Shown here: piece by piece, positions 37,753-48,700 of the stretch
Layout: each line of letters begins with the position of its first letter
Numbering within the stretch: position 1 is the first letter of the stretch
Assembly (NCBI RefSeq): GCF_963675165.1
Contig: NC_087393.1
Span: 4,706,202-4,770,201 of the forward strand
Direction: 5' to 3'
Length of the DNA stretch: 64,000 bases
DNA from: Halichondria panicea
Lineage: Eukaryota > Porifera > Demospongiae > Suberitida > Halichondriidae
Program-made: the position numbers and the translations under genes
The notes under the pieces: generated by a model
Told to the model about the DNA's origin: nothing
The model's input: only the letters and a program-made list of their open reading frames with translations
Databases searched by the model: none

Positions 37753-40700
37753 TCAATCCTGCACTCCACTGTTCCCAATGCAGACATCTTGATTTGTGCA
37801 TGTGTAGAATTGCATAATAATATTGAAAACTACTATACATGTATATCACTGCGCAGTTTCAGTTCACCTGATTTGTCCTGAGGGTATATCATAGTGATGT
37901 TGAAAGCGAACCCATAGTCAGGAGCAGTAACATCAGGAGTCTTGGTCCCTTCTGTATCCAGTGACACACTCGACTCAAAAGCCACTTTCGATATATTGGA
38001 CTCCAGCTCGTAAATATTTGGTGAGCTATGCTGATTTGTAGAGGGCGTCTTACCATTGCTTACCTGTAAAGCAGAGTTAGTTAACAATGTGCGTGGATTA
38101 AGCTGACAAAAATGAGTAATTAACATGAAACCAGTCACCCTTGGCAGTGGCTGTAATAAAGAGGTGGCCTGCTAACACAAGTTTAAACACATGCCGCTAT
38201 ATGGAGGCTTTGAGCCTGTCTGTATTATAGAGAGGGTGACCTTCTACAAAATAGTCAATCCATTGTGTGAACTCACTGAACTGCTGTTGTTTCTGAATGA
38301 CAAGTTGCTGAAATAACTGCTGAGAATGTCAGACTCAGCCACTTTAACCCTCCACCATTTTGAGTAGGCCTCCCTCACTTGCTTGGAGAGGGGCACAAAT
38401 ATAACGAAGATGGCCACTCCTTGGAAGGCAACAAAGATCGTGAAGATGTACGCCAGCGGGAAAAGAGCAGGGACCTCGAACACCAGAAGACCTTTATCAA
38501 TGTTTGTGATATAATTATTATGTCACATGACGAAACTCTCTATTAGTCTCACCAATGATCCATGTCAGGCCCATGATGGTTACCAAGGAAACTGAAGACT
38601 TAAGCCAATATCTACATAGGTATATATATTTCAAGCAAATGGCATAAAGGTGCCTCATACTTTGTTTTCTGTATTCTATTCTTGTGCGTCTGCTTCTTTG
38701 CATGTCTGTTCATGATCACTAGTGCCATGATGAAGAAGCCAATATTTGCCAAAATGACCAACACAACTGGTACAATGAACGTCTGTATGAAGTAGCCATG
38801 AGGGTTCAACCAGCAGCTGCAGGATACAACAAACACACAATGAATCCCCTAAATGTAGACTCAATGAAATAAGGACACGTACCTCTTATAAAACCCAATC
38901 CCAAACAATTAAGATAGAAGCACATTGAAAATATACCCTTTATATAACTAAGGACATGCCAATAAACATACAATTCCATAAAAAAATCAGGACACTTCAC
39001 AGAACTCGGCACAATTCAATTTCCCTGCACTTTAATCCTGGAGATTATAATTATAACCTCTCCTATACGCAAACTTACACAGCGGTCTGTTGGGTGGTGG
39101 TGTCATTGTCTTGAGTGCTGTTAGTGACTTGTACATAGCCATAGCCATAGTCTGCCTCAGGGTACAGAGTAAAGCCCAGGGGAACACAGAGACCCATGTA
39201 CAGCAGAGGGGCACCTGCAAACACAAAAATTGATGTTGCATGTATAATCTATGTACGCAGCTACATTGGCTATAGGAAGCGTTAAATAAAGAACTTACCA
39301 TACTGAAAATTGTGAAGCCCATTATGTATCTCTTCTGATTTTTGACAAAGACTTTGACGAGGGCCACATACAAGACCACCCCCTCCATGAGCATCCACAT
39401 GAAGGACACCAGGAACAAGTAGTGCATGAGAATTGCTACCGTCCGACAACCAGGATCCACCACACCCCCTCCTCCGTGAGGGGTTACCCCACTCACAAAC
39501 ATCAGCTGTGCCAGAATTAGACTCACACACAAGTTGATGTGGATGTAGTTACGCATGCTCCAGAGAGACCTGCACAACACACACAATAAGTAGCCTCGTT
39601 CAAAGTCTATTTGCCTACATGTATTTGATATGAAATTGAAATCGGGAACAGGCTAACACAATACAAAATTCAGCTAATATTATTGCACGCATTGTCAGAA
39701 ACCAAACAGAGCTATAGAATGCTTACACAACAGAACCTCTATGTAAAAGGAAGCTGTTTAAAAGGAAGCTGTCTAAGAAGTGCAACCACATAGTTACCTT
39801 AGGTATACCAATGCTACAATGGTTGCTAGCATGGCTAGTACAGAGAGTGATACACCAATGTAGCCAATCAGTCCCAGTACGAATGCATGCACACCTCCCA
39901 CTATGGGCTGAGAGCTGAGGAGAATGGCAAAGTTGGTGAGATGTGTGCACTCGCACACAGTGTGTGTGGAGTTAGAGAGACTGTCATTTCTCTCACAGCC
40001 AGTAGTATTCCATCTTCCATTGACTAGCCGAGAGTCACTGCTGCACGAAATAAGAATACCAATATTTAGAAATGAATATTGGGAGGCTTCTGTTTTATAG
40101 AAATTGATTGCAGTAATCAATGGATATAAACACTGAAAGGGAAATAGTAATTAACTTCAACCCTCTATGGAAACCAATAAGTAAATAGTGCATAGACAGT
40201 ATACAACTATTACCTACCTTCCTAGTTTGAACTCCCAGAAAACACACTTAATTTCACTGCTATCCTATAATAAGGAATAGAGAAACCACTTTACACATTG
40301 CATGGGGAGCACATTTATAGAGGGCCTATGGGGTAGTTCAATTTGTACATGCACTTATATTGCAGTTGGCCTTTTTAGGGGTGGCCTCAAAGTGGGTTTT
40401 CCACTGTATGTAGCTGTACAAATGCTTCAGTTATCCAGGAGGGAAGGGAATACAGGGCGGCTCACTAGCCTTGTTACCAGCTTACCTGCGCCAACTGTGA
40501 GGAGTGTTTCAGTGTGACAATGACTGGCTGACTGAGTTGAAGGTTGGCTGTATCACAGATCTTGTCCCCACACTGCAGACTAGTGGAGACCACTGGAGAT
40601 GCTAACACAGTGTCCCTCTCTCCCAGCAGAGTCCCGGGCAGCAGTCCACTCATGTTCCTGTAGTAGACTGAGGCCACAGTGACTGGTCCAGTTCCATTAC

Positions 40701-43700
40701 CCATCATCCTCACTAACTCAGTGGGCACTCGGATGGAGCCGTTGGGTGTTTTAATACCAGTGAAATATGAGTCATCGTTCCCATCTTGTTCTACCTCTTG
40801 GACTATCAGTTCTGTAGAACATTATATTGCAAAAGGTGCATACAGTAATGAACACACAACTATACGTACAGTTGTATAATTGAAGACCGAAACGTATAAT
40901 TATAACACCCTTTATTTATTTGAGATGAAAAGTAGGAGTACTACTAGAGAAACGAACATTTCCTGTTTACAGCTACAAACATTATAATTAATGGTTTCTA
41001 CAGCTACTCCTTGAACAACTAATTGGAAAAATGAGTTGTGATAGCATGTACCTCCTACGTTTCGCACAACAGCCACTTTCTAACCCATACCAATATTTGA
41101 TGCCCTAAGGCCGTCTTCATTTAGAGCGAGCACATTAAATGCCAGCTGCTCAATGGTAGCAAGCAGTGTACTCCCGACAATGGCACTGGACTGTAGTGTG
41201 TGTGTGCATGAGTGGGCTTGTATGAGTGGGGAGGGAGGTTGTACAAAATGGTAAATATTGCATGCCATAGAATAGAAATAAATACACACATCAACATACC
41301 TGAGTAGTGTTCAGTGATTGTTCCAGCAAGTCATCACTCACTTCCAGAACATCCTACAAGAAATAGTTACATCAATGACATTCAGTTGCTGACAAATCGT
41401 CTGTACTCACCTGACCAAACTGTTGGCTGTCGTTGAACTTCTCGCCGCCCGATTTACAATGTCACTGAGCAGATACATAACAACTCTCCTGTCAACTTGT
41501 GTACCATTCCTCACCACCAAGTCTCGTAGAAAAGTAGCTGCTTGATCAGGAGGCTAAAATTGGAGATAGAATTTTACAGAATTATGAGGTATGCACAATA
41601 TAATAAAATAGTAGATGAGAATAATATACTCACAAGATTGTAATCAATGTGACTTACTTTTTGCAGAATGGCTCTCAATTTTTCACTTTCATTTATCTAA
41701 GGCCGGATAGCAATGAAAAAATATACAAATTTCTTAGTGTACTTACAATGCTTGAAACAATTGAGATAGCAGATTCCAGCTCTTTTCCCAAAGATGAATC
41801 ATTGCTGGAATCAGCTGGAGCTATGGTAGTTGCCGTCACTTGATTAGAGCTTGTTGACATCACCTCTTCTGCAGTTGTCATATCCGAGGTAGTTGGCGTC
41901 ACCTCTTCTACAGTTGTCATATCCAAGGTAGTTGGTGTCCCCTTTTCTACAGTTGTCATATCCGAGGTAGTTGACATCACTTCTTCTGCAGTTGTCATAT
42001 CCGAGGTAGTTGGTGTCACCTCTTCTGCAGTTGTCATATCCGAGGTAGTTGACATCACCTCTTCTGCAGTTGTCATATCCGAGGTAGTTGGCGTCACCTC
42101 TTCTGCAGTTGTCATATCCGAGGTAGTTGGCGTCACCTCTTCTGCAGTTGTCATATCCGAGGTAGTTGGCGTCACCTCTTCTGCAGTTGTCATATCCGAG
42201 GTAGTTGGTGTCACCTCTTCTGCAGTTGTCATATCTGAGGTAGTTAACGTCACATCTTCTGCAGTTGGCGTCATATCTGAGGTAGTTGGCGTCACCTCTT
42301 CTGCAGTTGTCACATCAGAGGTAGTTGGCGTCACCTCTTCTGCAGTTGTCATATCCGAGGTCACCTCTTCTTCAGTTGATGTGGTACCCATTGATGTAGG
42401 CTTAATGTTTGAATCTGAATAGCAGACATTGAAAACAGTTGCATTTGAGTGATTGTCCTTTGATAGTTGACTGGACTTTTCTGCACTTAAATTGTTGGTA
42501 GAAATTCCTTTAAACTTTTCCAAGAGTTGAGTGATGTTCAGTGGGGCTGTAGTTGCTATGCGACTAGCTTTCGTGCTGTTAAGCTCACAGCCGAAGGTTG
42601 TACAGTTGAGACCAAACACTATCTTGTGATCATCAGAGCCACCAGAGCAGTCAGTAGATACGCCACCATTTCTGATCTCTTTATTCCAATTAGTTGAGCT
42701 GAATGAGTGTATCAGAATCTTATACATTATTTTAGCAAAATACCTCAAATTTCCCTGATCAAATCCATCCTCCAGTAGACTGATGCTGGTTTCATTCACA
42801 ATCAAGCTAATAGACACATTGTCCAGTGTCACTACGTCTCTCATTCTATTTGGGTATAAAAAAACCTGTTGCAGCCATCTTATCTGCAGTCCATCTCTGA
42901 GATAGTCATCTCCGCACACACTTATCTTAAATGACTGAACTCCAGTGCAATTGCAATAGGGAACATCATAGTCTCTGATTCGGATCGTAGGATCATTAGT
43001 TGGTAATCTATTGTGGTACACTAGAGGAATCCAAGTGCCGTCTCTGTTCCAGTTGCCTAGCGATACCTCTATACCCTCATTAATGACGTCAATCTTGTCA
43101 CAGCCAACTGGGGCCAAATCCAGCACATATGACAGCTCTCTGTGTAAGAGAACAGTTACACACATGTAATTATAGATGTGCAGATATAAGAAACACTAGC
43201 TCACATTCTTGGGTTACTGGTTTCGCAATTCATCAGTGGTAGTTGTTTATCAACAAGAGCTGAACCATTGACTACCTTCAAACGACATCCTCTTGTTCTG
43301 CCTTCATCCAGCCTAACAGGGCGGGACACCACACCCCTTGGTTCCCCTGCCCTACCTCCACAAAACTGTAGAGGACCGGCACAATTTCTTGTGAGTCGTC
43401 GACTGCTGTTAGTGTAACAGCTTCTTGGATTACAGTATAATGTGAAGATAATGCATTGACTTACTTGTTAAAGAGATTAAAGGAACTATCGCTATCAAAT
43501 ATAACCAGCAAATTGCTGATTTCCCAGCAGTTGCACAATCCACCGCCATGTTCTGGCTGTACTATTCTCAGCTGCACAGCATCAACATTGTCTTGATCAA
43601 AACTTTGTAGAGTATGTTCAGTTACATTATAGTCAGCATCTGTATAAATAGTACAGTAAGTAAGTAGAAAATACAGTGCAAAATTTACCAGTAGTCATTG

Positions 43701-43935
43701 TCTTAAGAGTGCTCCACCACTGGTCAGGTATCAATGACTTATTGACCCTCTCCAGCCATCGATACTCCACTCTAACAAATGCAGGACCAGGGTAAGTTAA
43801 CCCAGTGCTACAGTTGAGGGGCGAGTTATTCGTGACAGTTATATTGAGTGAGAAGTTAGAACATCTTGCTCCTTGAGAGAACAGTACAATACTACAAGCC
43901 AGCACTAACACTGCAAGTTGTCTCTTAGTCTGCAT
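37753..43935 (-). CDS. Adhesion GPCR copy 5, 13-residue-repeat stalk; two frameshifts, probable pseudogene
   Basis: Full exon set is recognisable: exon 1 43689-43935, 2 43465-43639, stalk 5 41747-42698, GPS/TM1 12 39798-40037, tail 18 near 37870-38063, last exon ending 37753. Exon 5 carries thirteen units of SDMTTAEEVTPTT instead of the 26-residue repeat. Two single-base deletions stand out against all other copies: in exon 7 (near 41435, plus-strand TTGAACTTCT where others read TTGATACTTCT) and at the end of exon 13 (near 39302, AGTATG for AGTTATG). The exon 13 loss could be rescued by an alternative donor (CA then GTATGG), removing two residues in frame. I see no rescue for exon 7. Three splice sites are also altered. 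Probable pseudogene, or sequencing error at two sites. The GPS, TM3, ECL2 and TM6 motifs are retained. Confidence 0.85.
41850..42370 (-). repeat. 39-bp coding minisatellite in copy 5, thirteen units
   Basis: Units of SDMTTAEEVTPTT with variants VMSTT, VEKGTPTT and one MTPTAEDVTLTT. Flanked by the anchors TSTEEEV (N-terminal side) and SSNQV (C-terminal side), which also flank the 26-residue array in copies 2-4. Confidence 0.93.
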
Positions 43936-45762
43936 TGCTACTCTGAACTACGGTATATAGCTACATTGAATAAGCACTCACTACAGCTATACTATCTGTA
44001 GAAGTCCATAAATTAAGGTTATGATAACTTCCTATATGAAATTTGGGGAAACACTGTTATGAAACACTATAGTCTATATGCAGGGAACAATGACAAATGA
44101 GTAGAATGAGTACATGATTAGGTATAATTATGTCTCATTGAGCAGCAGTATACAGTATTGCTACTCAGTATAGCTATATTGAATAGTTTAATGACTTTCT
44201 TGAGATGTCCATAGGTTATGATACTTCCTTAAACACTATTATGAAACACACCTAGATCTAAAAACATACAGTTGCGATAAATAACAAGCCACACACATTA
44301 GTGGAACAATGACAAATGAGTAGTCTGCCAAAGGTACGTGATTAGGTATAATATTATTATGTCTCACTGCAGTGCTCATACAGCATGCAGCGTGGGACAC
44401 CACTCTGCAGTGTGCTACCATGCACAAACCCTCAATACACAAATAGCACAATAGACAAGTTGATAACTCACCAAACCATTGCTCCTTTTTCCCTATGTAT
44501 TTACAGAGGCTTCATGGGCTGGTTCAGTTTTTCACCCAAAGCATAATTCAACTCCACATCATTACCTCAACATGGTGGTCGCAAGTAGGGGTTGGTAGAT
44601 TAATTATGCTCGAGATATTACCTATATGCTATTCTTTTATGCTCAGTTAACAGAATGTATTTTCAAATTGCCTACAAATTGCCTATTATTCCCACATTTC
44701 CCTCCAAAGCACAACATAGACCCCATGTCATTGCACAAGTAACATCAATAATGACACATGACTCATCTATTAACACTTTCATCACGACCATCGGGCCCAC
44801 GAATGTTTATACTAAGATTCATACTGACCTGTACTTAAAAACCTTGCCTATTTATATTATGCCAGCATAATTCTCACCAAAAAGTCATCAGTGCCTATTA
44901 TGCTGAGACTGAGAAGAAGATCTACTAACTCTATTGCTAGGTATATCTTCTTTAATTCCCACTAAGCAACGTTTCTAATCACTGTTGGAGAAACTGTTGG
45001 AGTTCGATGTGATGTCCTCTGATGGCAGCTTTCATGGTCATCTTGGTCCCGTTAAATTAACTGGGGATCTTCTACAAGAACCAAAATAATCGTTGAGAGG
45101 TCCATTACAAGTGCTGCAACCTCGGCCATGCATTTAATGGAGAGTTTTTGACGGACTTGGTTTGTCTTCCAAGCGTCTTCTTGATCAAATTTCCCATGCA
45201 AATGTGGATCAAACTATTTAGATATTTGCTAAACACACATTTTCTCAATCGATTGGAGGTTAATTCTTTCTGAAGAAGTTAGTATATGCAGAAGATTATC
45301 GAGTACCTCAAGCTCGCAATGAAGGAAGACACTACAGATATGTTGCAGATTGACACTTTAATTTACACGATTTGTTTCAATCCTCGGGTTTCATGACGTC
45401 ACACAATACAATGCAGTAAACGGAGGCCTCAGGGTAAAGCTGCAGATTGAGAATAGTAGCCGTTGCCTTCCTTGGGAGGGCATAGTTCAATTCACATGGC
45501 TTTACCTCAGCACTATAAGACGTCCTCGTAACAGCACATAATAATTGTAATTAATTCTACCGACAACCTTTGCCCTCATTTCAATATCAGAATCAGATAT
45601 TGCTACACATATTACACACATGACTTATATACACACATGAATTCTTTAACTATAATTATAGAGTTTACTGACAAGAAAAAAAAGGACATGATATTTGAGA
45701 CACACCTTATAATTATACAATGTTCAGCAAGGTAGACAGTTATTACATTTCCAGTGACGTCA
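43936..45762. promoter_or_regulatory. Intergenic region copy 6 / copy 5 with duplicated leader
   Basis: The 5' flank of copy 5 is present as two diverged tandem copies (about 43940-44150 and 44160-44370), each with AAACACT..ATGAAACAC, GAACAATGACAAATGAGTAG and GATTAGGTATAAT. The TCAGGTATAATACCTGA palindrome of the other copies is degraded here. About 44640-44980 looks unique to this spacer; the rest is the usual 3' flank, here of copy 6. No gene is seen. Confidence 0.45.
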
Positions 45763-48700
45763 TCAATCCTGCACTCCACTGTTCCCAATGCAGACATCTT
45801 GATCTGTGCATATTATGTAGAATTCATTGCAAGCATTTATATTGAGATTATTTATCACTGCACAAGATCACAGTTTTTCAGTTCACCTGATTTGCCCTGA
45901 GGGTATCTCATGGTAATGTTGAAAGCGAACCCATAGTCAGGTGTAGTAACGTCAGGAGTCTTGAACCGTTCTGTATCCAGTGACACACTCGACTCATAAG
46001 TCGTTTTCGATATATTAGACTCCAGCTCGTAAATATTTGGTGAGCTATGTTGATTTATAGAGGGCGTCTTACCATTGCTTGCCTGCAAACAGAGTTAGTA
46101 TAACGAGTACACAGTATAAGCTGACAAAAAAAGTTGGTTATTACAGTCACCCTTGGGCAGACCAATAGTGGCTGTAATAAAGTAGTGGCATGCTACCACA
46201 AACTGTCAATGGAACGCTCTATTGCTTACAAGGTGACCATAATGGACAATGTAATTGTGTGAACTCACTGAACTGCTGTTTCTGAATGACAAGTTACTAA
46301 AGTAACTGCTGAGAATTTTAGACTCTGACACTTTAATCCTCCACCATTTTGAGTAGGCATCTCTCACTTGCTTGGAGAGAGGCACAAATATGACGAAGAT
46401 GGCCACTCCTTGGAAAGTAACAAAGATCGTGAAGATGTACGCCAGCGGGAAAAGAGTAGGGACCTCGAACACCAGAAGACCTGTATCAATGTTTGTTCTT
46501 GTTATGTCACATGACGAACTCTCTATTAGCCTCACCAATGATCCATGTCAGACCCATGATGGTTACCAGGGAAACTGAAGACTTTAACCAATATCTACGC
46601 AAGTGTACATAATTAATACAAATGGCATAAAAGTTGATTAATATGCAATTTGACAATAAATTTTATTCCCATACTTTGTTCTCTGTATTCTATTCTTGTG
46701 TGTTTCTTTCTTTGCATGTCTGTTCATAATCACTAGTGCCATGATGAAGAAGCCAATATTTGCCAAAATGACCAACACAACTGGTACAATGAACGTCTGT
46801 ATAAAGTAGCCATGATGGTTCAACCAGCAGCTGCAGGATACGACAAACACACAGTGAATCCCCTAAATGTAGACTCAATGAAATAAGGACACGTACCTCT
46901 TATAAAACAACAACCCAATCCCAACCAATTAAGATAGAAGCACATTGAAAATATACCCTTTATGTAACTAAGGACATGCCAATAAACATACAATTCCATA
47001 AAAAAATCAGCACACTTCATAGAATTCGGCACAATTTAATTTCTCTGCACTCTAATCTTTGAGATTATAATTCCTCCTATAGATATGCACACTCACACAG
47101 CGGTCTGTTGGGTGGTGGTCTCATTGTCTTGAGTGCTGTTAGTGACTTCTACATAGCCATAGCCATAGTCTGCCTCAGGGTACAGAGTAAAGCCCAGGGG
47201 AACACAGAGACCCATATACAGCAGAGGGGCACCTGCAAACACAAATACATTAAAAATTGATGTCGCATGTATAATCTATGTACGCAGCTACATTGGCTAT
47301 AGGAAGCGTTAAACAAAGAACTTACCATAACTGAAAATTGTGAAGCCGATTATGTATCTCTTCTGATTTTTGACAAAAACTTTGACGAGGGCCACATACA
47401 AGACCACCCCCTCCATGAGCATCCACATGAAGGACACCAGGAACAAGTAGTGCATGAGAACTGCTGCCGTCCGACAACCAGGATCCACCACACCCCCTCC
47501 TCCGTGAGGGGTTATCCCACTCACAAATATCAGCTGTGCCAGAATTAGACTCACACACAGGTTGATGTGGATGTAGTTACGCATGCTCCAGAGAGACCTG
47601 TACAACACACACAATAATTAAGTAGCCTCGTTCAAAGTTTATTTGCCTACATGTATTTGATATGAAATTGAAATCGGGAACAGGCTACAATACAAAATTC
47701 AGCTAATATTCTTGCATGCATTGTCAGAAACCAAACAGAGCTATAGAATGCTTACACAACAGAACCTCTATGAATTAAAAGGAAGCTGTTTAAAAGGAAG
47801 CTGTCTAAGAAGTGCAACCACATAGTTACCTTAGGCATGCCAATGCTAGAATGGTTGTTAGCATGGCTAGTACAGAGAATGATACACCAATGTAGCCAAT
47901 CAGTCCCAGTACGAATGCATGCACACCTCCCACTATGGGCTGAGAGCTGAGGAGAATGGCAAAGTTGGTGAGATGTGTGCACTCGCACACAGTGTGTGTG
48001 GAGTTAGAGAGACTGTCATTTCTCTCACAGCCTTTAGTATTCCATCTTCCATTGACTAACCGAGAGTCACTGCACGAAATAAGAATACCAATATTTAGAA
48101 ATGAATATTGGGAGGCTTCTATTTTATAGAAAATTGATTGCAGTAATCAATGGATATAAACACTGAAAGGGAAATGGTAATTAACTTCATACATCTATGG
48201 AAACCAATAAGTAAATAGTGCATACAACTATTACCTATTCCTTCCTCTTCTGAAGTCCCAGAAAACACACTTCATTTTACTGTTATCCTATATAATAGGA
48301 ACAGAAAAATTACTTTACACATTGCACTGGGAGCCCATTTATAGAGGGCCATTGTTAAAAAGTACTTCAATTTGTACATGCATGCACACTTATATATTAT
48401 ATTGCAGTTGGCCTTTTTAGGGGTGGCCTCAAAGTGGGTTTCCACTGTATGTAGCTGTACAAATGCTTCAGTTGTCCAAGAGGGGAAGAGAATACCGGAT
48501 CCCCTCTCCTCGTTAACACTAGCCTGGTTACCAGCTTACCTGCGCGAACTGTGAGGAGTGTTTCAGTGTGACAATGACTGGCTGACTGAGCTGAATGTTG
48601 GCTGTGTTACAGATCTTGTCCCCACACTGCAGACTGGTGGAGACCACTGGAGATGCTAACACAGTGTCCCTCTCTCTCGGCAGAGTCCCGGGCAGCAGTC

